Positions 6,117 to 13,882 of a stretch of 56,419 nucleotides of DNA are shown here, in pieces (within the stretch, counting starts at the first letter, position 1; each line of letters begins with the position of its first letter). Source of the stretch: a virus. Made by a program: the position numbers and the translations under genes. Location of the stretch: the IMG/VR virus record IMGVR_UViG_3300006802_000112, positions 1-56,419 of that record; one strand, given 5' to 3'. A model generated the notes under the pieces. The model saw only the letters and a program-made list of their open reading frames with translations, did not search any database and was not told the DNA's origin.

Positions 6117-6521
6117 ATGAGTGAAGAAAAAGTAGATGCAAAAAAGTTACTAGAGGAATCTAGAAAGGAAAGAGAAGCTGTAAATAAAGTTTTTGATGAG
6201 CTTTTAGTTAAACTTAGTGAAGAAGGTTATTCTAATAGGGGTTACTCTTCAGAATCAAGTATAACTATGAAGGGCGAGTTGTTCGCAACATTCTTAAATA
6301 CTTTAACTTACACTAAAAACACATTAGAGAATATTGATAAGACACTAGAGGCTACTATTAGGTCTTCTGAGTTATTACAAAATAACTTTGCAAAAATGAC
6401 TATCCAATTAATGGAACAACACATAAAGAATATTGAAGATGGTAATACGTCAACAATGGATGAGTTGGATGCACAAGATTCTGAAAAGAAGATTAAGGAA
6501 GTAAAGAAAAATAAAAAATAA
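6117..6521 (+). CDS. Hypothetical coiled-coil protein, 134 aa
   Basis: Nearly all helix: heptad-like spacing in 'AKKLLEESRKEREAVNKV' (residues 8-26) and again over about 55-108, ending in an extremely basic tail ('KKIKEVKKNKK'). The tail could bind nucleic acid. No family is recognised. The ATG follows the previous stop by 16 bases, and the exonuclease gene starts 3 bases after this one. Confidence 0.55.
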   Translation: MSEEKVDAKKLLEESRKEREAVNKVFDELLVKLSEEGYSNRGYSSESSITMKGELFATFLNTLTYTKNTLENIDKTLEATIRSSELLQNNFAKMTIQLMEQHIKNIEDGNTSTMDELDAQDSEKKIKEVKKNKK

Positions 6522-6524
6522 CAT

Positions 6525-7442
6525 ATGAATAGAAGAGTAAGAACCAAGAACGTCGAAGATTTATTATTCTTTGACATAGAGACAGTATCTCGTAATCCAG
6601 AGCCTATAATTGATACAAAAGAGTATGACTTGTATGCTTGGTTTATTAGAGATAAAGAAACAAATAAAATACCTGAGCATGATGAAATTGTAAGAAGTTA
6701 CAAAATGAATGCTGCTTTAAAACCGGAGTTTAACAAAATCGTTTGTATAAGTGTTGGTTTTGTAAAAGGTGATACAATTTATTATAAAGCAATTACAGGT
6801 AATCAAAAAGATATAATAGAAGAATTTTATTCTATTGTAAATGAGACAGGAAAACTTTTAGCGGGCCATAATATAATTGGATTTGACTTACCTATAGTTA
6901 GACTTAAGGCTTTTGAATCAGGTGTTCAAATAGGTTTGCCAGAGACTTTAAATGATTCTGGAGCAAAACCATGGACTATAGCTGAGAATCTATTTGATAC
7001 AATGGACATCACGAAGGGTACATATTTCAATAACATATCTTTAGATTCAATGTGTATGCTAGCAAATATAGATACCCCAAAAGATGATATATCAGGTAGC
7101 CAGGTAACCGAAACCTTTTATAAAGGAGAGATTGAAAGAATTGCTAATTACTGTAACAAAGATGTTATAGCATCAATAGAATTATTTCTAGCTCTTCAAG
7201 GAAATAGTGGCACTATAAAATATTACATTGAGAGAGGTGGAAAAATTGAAAATAGTCCACTAATTACAGCGATTGGAATGACTAAGCAAGTTAATGATAC
7301 ACAAAAAGCTAGGTTGCTAGAGGTAGCTAAGGGTTTAAAAACTAAAGAAAAGGAGAGGTTAGTTGACATAGTTAAGGCTTGTTTAGCAAAGAATAAATTT
7401 GAAGAAAGTGAAGAAAAGTTATTTAAAACTTTGTTAAAGTAA
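6525..7442 (+). CDS. DEDDy 3'-5' exonuclease (PolB-type exonuclease domain)
   Basis: The three exonuclease motifs are all visible: Exo I 'FFDIET' (about residues 15-20), Exo II 'GHNIIGFDLPIV' (about 114-125) and Exo III 'YCNKDV' (about 209-214; Y-x3-D). This is the fold found in the proofreading part of family B polymerases and in the stand-alone 'predicted 3'-5' exonuclease related to PolB' group. About 85 further residues form a Lys-rich helical tail. The enzyme would trim single-stranded 3' ends with two metal ions. It is separate from the polymerase gene at 13883, which has its own exonuclease domain. A strong hairpin terminator follows the stop. Confidence 0.75.
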   Translation: MNRRVRTKNVEDLLFFDIETVSRNPEPIIDTKEYDLYAWFIRDKETNKIPEHDEIVRSYKMNAALKPEFNKIVCISVGFVKGDTIYYKAITGNQKDIIEEFYSIVNETGKLLAGHNIIGFDLPIVRLKAFESGVQIGLPETLNDSGAKPWTIAENLFDTMDITKGTYFNNISLDSMCMLANIDTPKDDISGSQVTETFYKGEIERIANYCNKDVIASIELFLALQGNSGTIKYYIERGGKIENSPLITAIGMTKQVNDTQKARLLEVAKGLKTKEKERLVDIVKACLAKNKFEESEEKLFKTLLK

Positions 7443-7483
7443 AAAAGTACACCATGCCAATGGAGTAAGTCCCATAACACACA

Positions 7484-7519
7484 CCCCCTAGCAAGTTTAA
7501 AAATTTGTTGGGGGGTTTT
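7484..7519 (+). terminator. Rho-independent terminator after the exonuclease gene
   Basis: Five C at 7484-7488 open a stem of about 15 pairs, including several G-T pairs, with the arm ending in the G run at 7510-7515; the loop is only two bases. Four T follow. The last 23 bases before the next gene's ATG lie beyond it. Confidence 0.75.
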
Positions 7520-7537
7520 AAAAAAATATCTGATAAA

Positions 7538-7768
7538 ATGGTAAATGACGAAATTAAATTTGTTATATATAATAATAATATTACCTTAGATGGTGAAAGG
7601 TTAACTATAACAAGAAACAAAAAAGAAGTATACAATAATACGTTTACGGAAGTTGATTACGATTATAGTAATTTCGTTTTTAGTTGTACAGGTGGAGATG
7701 TTGTAAAGATTCCTAAGCTTGCTTTAAAAAAGTGTTCAATAAAGATTGATAATGGGGAACAAGAATAG
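7538..7768 (+). CDS. Hypothetical protein, 76 aa
   Basis: The start is set at the ATG after the terminator (MVNDEIKF...); an in-frame TTG at 7505 lies inside the hairpin stem. Predominantly beta, with 'ITLDGERLTITRNKKEVYNN' and 'NFVFSCTGGDVVKIP', like a small SH3/OB-type domain, but no family is recognised. It overlaps the phoH gene by 17 bases and is probably co-translated with it. Confidence 0.55.
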   Translation: MVNDEIKFVIYNNNITLDGERLTITRNKKEVYNNTFTEVDYDYSNFVFSCTGGDVVKIPKLALKKCSIKIDNGEQE

Positions 7769-8507
7769 ACCTACAAAAAAATTAACAGATGAGGATATTG
7801 AGGGGTTAGACGAGTATGAAAGTTTATCCCAAAAATCTTCAAAGATAGACATACTTAATAGATTAGATAAGTTTTTTAAGCCTAATCAAAAACAAATTGA
7901 TTTTATAAAAACTATAGATAAATCTATTATAACAATATGTCATGGTTCGGCTGGTACAGGTAAATCTATAACAGCTTTGTATAGAGGTTTACATCAGTCT
8001 ATAAAAGAGAATATGAGGCTTGTATTGATTAGGCCTATTTTTGAATCAGCATCTCAAGGACTTGGTTTCTTACCTGGTGAATTGGAAGATAAAATAGAAC
8101 CACATTTTAAAGCCTTTCAGTATACGCTTGATGAATTAATTGGTAGATCAAATACCAATGATTTAATTGAGTCTGGAAAAATAAAATTTGAACTATTAAA
8201 TTATCTAAGAGGTGCAACATTAAATAATTCAATAATTATATGTGATGAAGCACAGAATATGACAGTTGATGAAATGATATTAGCAACAACTAGATTAGGA
8301 AGAAGTTCTAAGATAATTTTTACAGGAGATTTTTATCAGTCAGATTTAAGAAAAGCTAAAGGTTCTATAATGGAATTTGGTGATATGATAAAAAGTATAG
8401 AAGGAGTTAATAAATTTACTTTTACTAATAAGGATGTAGTAAGAAATCCAATATTAGTAGAAGTTACAAAGGCGTGGGAAGAATACAAGGAAAAGAAGAA
8501 CTTGTAA
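7752..8507 (+). CDS. phoH: PhoH-like ATPase
   Basis: The ATG is chosen over an in-frame TTG 6 bases upstream. Walker A is 'GSAGTGKS' (about residues 66-73) and Walker B 'IIICDEAQN' (about 161-169), with 'RPIFESASQGLGFLPGELEDKI' between them, the signature block of PhoH. The later 'KIIFTGDFYQSDL' supplies the sensor motif. PhoH proteins are RNA- or DNA-linked ATPases of the SF1-like helicase group, widespread in marine phages. Their function in infection is still not settled. The gene overlaps a small beta protein and ends at a terminator. Confidence 0.88.
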   Translation: MGNKNRPTKKLTDEDIEGLDEYESLSQKSSKIDILNRLDKFFKPNQKQIDFIKTIDKSIITICHGSAGTGKSITALYRGLHQSIKENMRLVLIRPIFESASQGLGFLPGELEDKIEPHFKAFQYTLDELIGRSNTNDLIESGKIKFELLNYLRGATLNNSIIICDEAQNMTVDEMILATTRLGRSSKIIFTGDFYQSDLRKAKGSIMEFGDMIKSIEGVNKFTFTNKDVVRNPILVEVTKAWEEYKEKKNL

Positions 8508-8531
8508 TTTATTAAAAAATATTTGTATGAG

Positions 8532-8560
8532 CCCCTTACAAATTTAGTGAGGGGTTTTTT
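8532..8560 (+). terminator. Rho-independent terminator after phoH
   Basis: Stem CCCCTTAC at 8532-8539 pairs with GTGAGGGG at 8547-8554 (one T-G pair), with a 7-base loop, then six T at 8555-8560. It separates phoH from the ribonucleotide reductase genes and shows that the in-frame TTG at 8523 cannot be the sensible start of nrdB. Confidence 0.85.
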
Positions 8561-8582
8561 AACCTCTAAAATTAAAAGAAAT

Positions 8583-9593
8583 ATGGGATTATTTGATGAA
8601 AGAGTAGAGTATAAACCATTTGAGTATCCAGAGTATTATACTAAAGGTTGGTTACCCCAAGCACAGGCTTTTTGGTTACATACAGAAATATCTATGCAAG
8701 GTGATATAAAGGATTGGAACGAAAATCTAACTAAAGAAGAAAAGAATTTAGTAGGTAATATACTGTTAGGGTTTGCTCAAACTGAATGTGCTGTTAGTGA
8801 TTATTGGACAGGTATGGTTACTAATTGGTTTCCAAAGCATGAGATAAAGCAAATGGCTATGATATTTGGATCACAAGAGACAATACATGCAACAGCTTAC
8901 TCATACTTAAATGAAACACTTGGGTTAGAAGATTTTAAAGCATTTCTACATGAACCATCTATAGCTGATAAATTTGAATACTTAATGTCTACATCAAATA
9001 ATTGGACTCATTCAGAATTATCTTCTGTACCAAAGGCTAGAAAAGAGGTTGCTAAATCTTTAGCTATTTTCTCAGCATTTGCAGAAGGTGTTTCTCTATA
9101 TAGTTCTTTTGCTGTTTTATACTCATTTCAAATGAGAAACATGTTAAAAGGTATAGGTCAACAGATGAAGTGGTCAGTAAGAGATGAGTCACTACATTCA
9201 AGAATGGGTTGTCAGTTATTTAGACATATGTGCCAAGAGTACACAGATTTAAGTGAATTGGTTAAAGATGATGTCATAAAAGCAGCAAAATTAATGGTTG
9301 AAATGGAAATCAAGTTTATTGATAAGATGTTTGAAATGGGTGATTTAGAAAATCTTAAAGCTGAAGATTTAAAGAACTTTATAAAACAAAGGGCAAATGA
9401 AAAACTTGGAGAGCTAGGTTATAATGCTATTCCTGGTGGAGATTTTTATTTTGAATATGATGAAGAGTCAGCTAAGAATTTAGAGTGGTTTTATCATCTA
9501 ACAGGTGGTACTACACATACTGATTTCTTCGCTATAAGACCTACAGATTATGCAAAAGCAGGAGAAGATGATGATTGGGATGATATATTTTAA
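8583..9593 (+). CDS. nrdB: Ribonucleotide reductase class Ia, small subunit
   Basis: The ATG after the terminator (MGLFDERVEYK) gives 336 residues. Metal ligands and the radical site are intact: 'SQETIHATAYSYL' (about residues 97-109) holds E-x2-H and the Tyr four residues later (E115, H118, Y122 of E. coli); 'FAEGVSLY' (about 165) holds the next Glu; 'RDESLHSRM' (about 200) the final E-x2-H. The first ligand appears to be the Glu of 'LHTEISMQ'. The protein makes the diiron-tyrosyl radical used by the large subunit to reduce ribonucleotides. It lies directly before nrdA with an 11-base gap, between two terminators, so the pair forms its own transcription unit. No TAnnTTTG promoter was found in the short leader. 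Confidence 0.93.
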   Translation: MGLFDERVEYKPFEYPEYYTKGWLPQAQAFWLHTEISMQGDIKDWNENLTKEEKNLVGNILLGFAQTECAVSDYWTGMVTNWFPKHEIKQMAMIFGSQETIHATAYSYLNETLGLEDFKAFLHEPSIADKFEYLMSTSNNWTHSELSSVPKARKEVAKSLAIFSAFAEGVSLYSSFAVLYSFQMRNMLKGIGQQMKWSVRDESLHSRMGCQLFRHMCQEYTDLSELVKDDVIKAAKLMVEMEIKFIDKMFEMGDLENLKAEDLKNFIKQRANEKLGELGYNAIPGGDFYFEYDEESAKNLEWFYHLTGGTTHTDFFAIRPTDYAKAGEDDDWDDIF

Positions 9594-9604
9594 AAAACTA
9601 AAAA

Positions 9605-11386
9605 ATGAATGAAGTAAATAAATTATTAGAAAAACTTAATTGGGAGAGAGGAGTTGATGTACCTGAGTGGGGTTGTACAGATGTTTACCTAAAAACAATA
9701 TCTAGGGGATATTTATTAGAGGGTGAATCACCTAAGGATGCTTATTGGAGAGTTAGTACAACAGTAGCCAAAAGATTGGGTAAGCCAGAACTCGCTAGTA
9801 AATTCTTTGATTTTATATGGAAGGGTTGGTTGTGTTTAGCCTCTCCTGTTTTAGCTAACACAGGAACAGAAAGAGGTTTACCGATAAGTTGTTTTGGTAT
9901 AGATGCAGCAGATAGCATACTAGATATTGGAAATAAAAATCTAGAGATGATGCTATTAGCAAAGCATGGTGGTGGTGTTGGAATAGGTGTAAATCAGATA
10001 AGACCAGCAGGCTCTCCTATAAAAAACAATGGAACATCAGATGGTGTAATACCATTTATAAAAATGTATGATTCTACGATACTTGCAACAAATCAAGGTA
10101 ACGTTAGAAGAGGGGCAGCATCTGTTAACTTAAATATAGAACATAACGATTTTTGGGATTGGTTAGAGATTAGAGAACCTAAAGGAGATGTTAATAGGCA
10201 ATGTTTAAATATGCATCAATGTGTTATTGTTTCTAATAAGTTTATGCGTATGGTTGAACAGGGTGATGAAGAAGCTAGAAGGAAATGGGCGGCTGTCTTA
10301 AGGAAAAGAAGACAGACAGGTGAGCCATATATTATGTTTAAGGGCAATGTAAATAATCAGAATCCAGATGCGTATAAAAATAATGGTCTTAAAGTCTTTA
10401 TGACAAACATATGTTCTGAAATTGTTTTACATACTGATGAATCTCATTCATTTGTTTGTTGTCTAAGTTCTTTAAATTTAGCAAAATATGATGAGTGGGA
10501 AAACACAGATTTGGTATATACAGCAACTTTATTTTTAGATGGTGTACTTGATGAGTTTATACAAAGAGCTAAATTCATGAAGGGATTTGAAAATACAATA
10601 AGGTCAGCTGAGAAAGGTAGGGCGTTAGGTCTAGGTGTTCTTGGTTGGCACACATACTTACAAGAGAAAGGTATTCCATTTGAGGGTCTAATTGCACAAC
10701 ATCATACAAGAAAAGTATTCTCTCAAATGAAGATAGAATCTGAGAGAGCATCTAGAGATATGGCTGAAGAATATGGTGAGCCATTATGGTGTGTTGGAAC
10801 AGGTATGAGGAATACACACTTAAGAGCAATAGCACCAACTGTTTCTAATTCAAAACTATCTGGTAATGTTTCAGCAGGAATAGAGCCATGGCCAGCTAAT
10901 GTTTGGACTGAGCAATCAGCTAAGGGTACATTTATTAGAAAAAACCCAACGCTAGAGAAGTGCTTAAAGAAGATAAAAATAAATAGTAAGGAAATTTGGG
11001 ATAAGATATTGGAAGATGGAGGTTCGATACTAGGTATTGATGAATTAAATGATTGGGGATTTGTTGATGGTAAACTAATCAATAAAGAACAATTTGAAGG
11101 TTTTGAATCAGACTTTATTCCATTCAAAGATGTATTTAAAACATTTAAAGAATTGAACCAACTAGATTTAGTAAAACAAGCTGGTATAAGACAACAGTAT
11201 ATAGATCAATCTGTTTCATTAAACTTAGCATTCCCAAAAGAAGCTTCTCCAAAATGGATAAACCAAGTTCATATTGAGGCTTGGAAACAGGGTATAAAAA
11301 CATTATACTACATGAGAACAGAGTCTGTTTTAAGAGGAGATATAGCCAAAGCAGCTATGGTAGATTGTATAGCCTGTGATGGTTAA
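9605..11386 (+). CDS. nrdA: Ribonucleotide reductase class I, large subunit
   Basis: Conserved sites are readable: 'PISCFG' (about residue 95) with the first redox Cys, 'TNICSEIVL' (about 267-275) with the Asn, thiyl-radical Cys and Glu of the active site, 'CCLSSLNL' with the second redox Cys, 'LYYMRTES' (about 568-575) with the radical-transfer Tyr pair, and 'CIACDG' at the end with the shuttling C-x2-C. At 593 residues it is shorter than the E. coli enzyme (761). The N-terminal ATP-cone is absent, so overall dATP inhibition through that site is probably lost, as in many phage enzymes. It converts ribonucleoside diphosphates to deoxy forms for phage DNA synthesis. A hairpin terminator follows the stop. 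Confidence 0.93.
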   Translation: MNEVNKLLEKLNWERGVDVPEWGCTDVYLKTISRGYLLEGESPKDAYWRVSTTVAKRLGKPELASKFFDFIWKGWLCLASPVLANTGTERGLPISCFGIDAADSILDIGNKNLEMMLLAKHGGGVGIGVNQIRPAGSPIKNNGTSDGVIPFIKMYDSTILATNQGNVRRGAASVNLNIEHNDFWDWLEIREPKGDVNRQCLNMHQCVIVSNKFMRMVEQGDEEARRKWAAVLRKRRQTGEPYIMFKGNVNNQNPDAYKNNGLKVFMTNICSEIVLHTDESHSFVCCLSSLNLAKYDEWENTDLVYTATLFLDGVLDEFIQRAKFMKGFENTIRSAEKGRALGLGVLGWHTYLQEKGIPFEGLIAQHHTRKVFSQMKIESERASRDMAEEYGEPLWCVGTGMRNTHLRAIAPTVSNSKLSGNVSAGIEPWPANVWTEQSAKGTFIRKNPTLEKCLKKIKINSKEIWDKILEDGGSILGIDELNDWGFVDGKLINKEQFEGFESDFIPFKDVFKTFKELNQLDLVKQAGIRQQYIDQSVSLNLAFPKEASPKWINQVHIEAWKQGIKTLYYMRTESVLRGDIAKAAMVDCIACDG

Positions 11387-11411
11387 ATAAAAAAATAGTT
11401 TAAATTTTTAG

Positions 11412-11443
11412 GGAGGATTTTTTTGAAAAGTCCTCCTTTTTTT
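11412..11443 (+). terminator. Rho-independent terminator after nrdA
   Basis: GGAGGA at 11412-11417 with five T pairs with the arm at 11426-11436 ending TCCTCC; the loop is three bases and seven T follow. It ends the nrdBA unit. The next promoter overlaps it. Confidence 0.88.
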
Positions 11444-11452
11444 GTAATTTTG
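11422..11452 (+). promoter_or_regulatory. Bacteroidota-type promoter inside the nrdA terminator
   Basis: TTTG at 11422-11425 (in the hairpin loop and arm), 19 bases of spacing, then TAATTTTG at 11445-11452. This matches the Bacteroidota -33/-7 consensus. The first start codon is 20 bases downstream (11472), giving a short leader of roughly a dozen bases. Confidence 0.6.
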
Positions 11453-11471
11453 TAACAAATAAATATATATT

Positions 11472-11654
11472 ATGATAACAACAGTTTTATTAAGATCAAA
11501 GGTAATTAATATAGCATTTTGTGCTTTAAAGAAAAGAGAAAGAGAGTTTACAGTAATACCGACTATTGAAATAGTTGTTCCAAATGACATTGAAGGTTTG
11601 TCTTTTGAAATTAGATTTTTAAAATTTTCAATGGGTATATTTTTTATAAAATGA
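11472..11654 (+). CDS. Hypothetical protein, 60 aa
   Basis: The first gene after the promoter. A small, mainly beta protein ('FTVIPTIEIVVPNDIEGLSFEI') with a basic turn in the middle. No family is recognised. The stop overlaps the ATG of the HNH gene by 4 bases, so the two are probably coupled. Confidence 0.55.
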   Translation: MITTVLLRSKVINIAFCALKKREREFTVIPTIEIVVPNDIEGLSFEIRFLKFSMGIFFIK

Positions 11655-12226
11655 TAAGAAAGTCTTACGAATGTGAAATGGATGGTTGTAACCAAAAAGT
11701 TAGTATAAGGAGTACCTTAAGAACTGGTTCAAATAGAGGATTAAAGGTTTGTCCATCTTGTAAAATGAGATATGATAAATCAAGCCAAACTTATAAAGGC
11801 TTAGCTTTAGCTAAAAAGAAAAAAGAGGAAGATAAGGATTTGGATTGGTACTATAAACATCATATATCTAGATGTGATTCTAGTGAGCAAAGCGGTGTAA
11901 AAATATCTCATCCAACAAAGGCTAATATCTGCCATTTATTTGATAAGAGTAGGCATCCAGAGTTAAGGTATAATAGGTTAAACTTTTTGTACCTAACAAT
12001 AGACGAACATGCACAATTTGATAATCTTTTATATACACACCAATTTAAGAAATTAGAAGAAGATTTTGAAACTAGTTGGAGAATAGCTATAGGAAGATTT
12101 GCTAAGATAATTCCAAATTGTTCATCAAAAACAACTTTTTACCATAAGATAAGAGATTATTTATATGGTGATGGTCACGATTTTGTACACGATAAGAGTA
12201 AATATAAAAAGTATGGCTTGGATTAA
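11651..12226 (+). CDS. NinG/Rap-like recombination nuclease (HNH fold)
   Basis: The N-terminus has a zinc-ribbon: C-x4-C ('CEMDGC', about residues 8-13) and C-x2-C ('CPSCKMRYD', about 37-40). The middle contains 'ISHPTKANICHLFDKSRHPELRYNRLNFLYLTIDEHAQFDNLL' (written here as a region, about residues 78-120): His before a 'P-x-L-R-Y-x2-L-N' segment and a later E-H, which is the shape of the His-Me/HNH nucleases related to lambda NinG. NinG works on branched DNA and recombination intermediates. The CxxC pair normally next to the HNH loop is not seen, so the exact branch is uncertain. It lies between a small gene and the replication genes. Confidence 0.5.
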   Translation: MIRKSYECEMDGCNQKVSIRSTLRTGSNRGLKVCPSCKMRYDKSSQTYKGLALAKKKKEEDKDLDWYYKHHISRCDSSEQSGVKISHPTKANICHLFDKSRHPELRYNRLNFLYLTIDEHAQFDNLLYTHQFKKLEEDFETSWRIAIGRFAKIIPNCSSKTTFYHKIRDYLYGDGHDFVHDKSKYKKYGLD

Positions 12227-12809
12227 TTTTGAGTATTTAGAACAAAAAAAGATGTCCGTATATGATTTTATTATATTACAGACTATAAAACAAAATAAAT
12301 ATGAAGATAGAGAGAAGGATATAGAAAAAATGTGTCAAAAAGTTGATATATTCTTTTTAGAACAAGAAGGTCTTGTTGATTATATAAAAGGTGATAAATC
12401 AGATTCTCAATACAAGAGAATGAGATTATCTAAAAAGGGAGATTCAATATTAGATGATATATCTACAGCTGGTGTTTTAGAAGAGGATGTAACTGTTTAT
12501 AATTGGTTGGCTAAGGTTTATAAAAAAGAAGGTAAAGAGCTTGGCAATATGGCTAAGGGTAAAAGAATGTTAGCACAATTTAGAGCAGAGTCAGGGATAA
12601 GTAAAAATCATTTGGCTTACTTATGTAAAGAATTTCTAAATGATGAAGAGGCATACAAATGGTCTCAAAAACTAGAATACTTATTTTTCAAAGCACCATC
12701 TGCTTATAGTACTAGATTTGATTTAGGTGAATCTAAATTATATCAATACTACTTAAGGAATAAAGAAAAGTTTGATAACAAATTTAAAAGTATAAATAAT
12801 GGAAATTAA
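12213..12809 (+). CDS. Putative replication accessory protein, 198 aa
   Basis: The start is set at the ATG overlapping the previous gene by 14 bases (MAWINFEYL...). The N-terminal third resembles a winged-helix: helical 'YDFIILQTIKQNK' and the strand pair 'YKRMRLSKKGDSILDDI' (about residues 68-85). The C-terminal half is helical. The placement right before the DnaB-like helicase and an 11-base overlap with it suggest a helicase loader or DnaD/replisome-organiser type protein. This is inferred from order and fold only; no family motif confirms it. Confidence 0.5.
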   Translation: MAWINFEYLEQKKMSVYDFIILQTIKQNKYEDREKDIEKMCQKVDIFFLEQEGLVDYIKGDKSDSQYKRMRLSKKGDSILDDISTAGVLEEDVTVYNWLAKVYKKEGKELGNMAKGKRMLAQFRAESGISKNHLAYLCKEFLNDEEAYKWSQKLEYLFFKAPSAYSTRFDLGESKLYQYYLRNKEKFDNKFKSINNGN

Positions 12810-13335
12810 GCAAATAAATGGTCTTGTTAAAGATGCCTTTGTAGAACTTAAAAAGTTTCAATCTGGTGAAAAACAGTTAGTTAAAACTGGATATGAATGT
12901 ATTGATTCTCATATCGGTGGTTTGCTTAATGGTGATATATTACTTATTAGTGCATTAAGTGGTCATGGAAAGAGTGAGATGCTTTTTCGTATGAAGAAAA
13001 ACATTTTAGATTTAAATGTAAATAGTGAGGCTGAAGATTATGTTTTCTTGGATATATCCCTAGAGATGAAGGTTTTTAATATAGTTCTTAGGGGTATACA
13101 TAGAGAGATGAATAAATCCAAAAAAAAGATATTATTTGAAGAGTTTACAGAAGAGGAAAAAGAAATAGCAAAAAAGTGTTATGAATCAATGAAGGATGAA
13201 AGACAATTTATAAGTCAATCTCCTACAAGTCCTGATCAATTTTATAAAGGTTGTAAAGAGTTTTTAGATGGGATGGTCGATAAAAAAGCTGTTTTTAGCG
13301 ATAGACCATGTTCTTTTGATATCTGGTGGAGATAA
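12799..13335 (+). CDS. DnaB-like replicative helicase, N-terminal part (frame broken)
   Basis: Contains the first half of a RecA-type hexameric helicase. 'TGYECIDSHIGGLLNGDILLI' (about residues 31-51, a region) leads to Walker A 'SALSGHGKSEM' (about 51-61), then 'VFLDISLEMKVFNIVLRG' carrying the H1a Glu-type motif. The frame then runs out after about residue 163 into 'SDRPCSFDIWWR'. The second half, with Walker B and the later motifs, continues in the next frame from 13268. A single extra base in the A run at 13282-13287 or the T run at 13292-13296 would explain the break. If both pieces are real, Walker A and Walker B would be on separate chains. A sequencing or assembly indel is at least as likely. 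Confidence 0.75.
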   Translation: MEIKQINGLVKDAFVELKKFQSGEKQLVKTGYECIDSHIGGLLNGDILLISALSGHGKSEMLFRMKKNILDLNVNSEAEDYVFLDISLEMKVFNIVLRGIHREMNKSKKKILFEEFTEEEKEIAKKCYESMKDERQFISQSPTSPDQFYKGCKEFLDGMVDKKAVFSDRPCSFDIWWR

Positions 13336-13876
13336 GAAAAAAGCCTTAGAAGATGTTGTGGAGTATATGAATAGATTAAAGTTAGATTATGAGAATGTAT
13401 ATTTCATAATGTTATCCCAAATGAATAGAAGTATAATGGGTAGAATATCAGAAAAGAATAATGCAGCTATTCCTAATCCTGGAGACTTGTATGGCTCTGA
13501 ATTTATGACACAGATAACATCTTATTCAATTGCACTATTTAATCCATATAAGGTTGGCATAGATGAGTATATGAAAGTTAATACTAGTAGGTATGAATAT
13601 TTAGCTGAACATTTTGTTAGTGAGAAAGGTAGTAAGGCTAGTTTTGATACAATAGGTAAGCTATTTTATCACGTTCTAAAGGTTAGAGAGGGTGAGGCTG
13701 TGTTTAAAGATTTATTCATTGAGGAAATGGATTTAGATAGTGATACCCTCAATAAATTAAGACAAGAGAAAATAGAAAACAAAAAAGATAATGATGTAGT
13801 AGAAGATGAAGATATAGATATTCCTGTATTCAGTAGTACTGCTCTTACTAATGCAAAGGGTGTAGAATTTAATTAA
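13268..13876 (+). CDS. DnaB-like replicative helicase, C-terminal part (frame broken)
   Basis: Continues the helicase in the frame one base later. 'LFLAIDHVLLISGG' is the Walker B strand (hydrophobic stretch then Ile-Asp), and 'VYFIMLSQMNRSIMGR' gives the H3 Gln motif. 'GDLYGSEFMTQITSYSIALFNP' resembles the DnaB H4 region. A local ATG at 13268 could start translation, but the sensible reading is as the end of the protein beginning at 12799. Joined, the product would be about 355 residues, the size of a DnaB C-terminal ATPase with a short N-terminus. It would unwind DNA ahead of the PolA-type polymerase encoded next. Confidence 0.75.
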   Translation: MGWSIKKLFLAIDHVLLISGGDKKKALEDVVEYMNRLKLDYENVYFIMLSQMNRSIMGRISEKNNAAIPNPGDLYGSEFMTQITSYSIALFNPYKVGIDEYMKVNTSRYEYLAEHFVSEKGSKASFDTIGKLFYHVLKVREGEAVFKDLFIEEMDLDSDTLNKLRQEKIENKKDNDVVEDEDIDIPVFSSTALTNAKGVEFN

Positions 13877-13882
13877 TATTTT

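Noticed and set aside
8524-8531. AATATTTG-like box before nrdB as a promoter
   Set aside because: It lacks the TA pair at the right distance from TTTG and precedes the terminator, so it cannot drive nrdB.
8523-8582. In-frame TTG start giving a 20-residue extension of NrdB
   Set aside because: The extension would be encoded by the terminator hairpin 8532-8560 and does not look like the family's N-terminus. The ATG at 8583 is used.
11015-11035. GGTTCGA stretch like a tRNA T-arm
   Set aside because: It lies inside nrdA and no acceptor or anticodon stem surrounds it.
10723-11127. Long minus-strand frame inside nrdA
   Set aside because: It is a mirror of a strongly conserved gene and has no family features; the same holds for the other frames opposite the giant late genes.
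13282-13296. Classical -1 programmed frameshift in the helicase gene
   Set aside because: The second half lies in the +1 (or -2) frame, and no slippery heptamer allows this by a -1 slip.
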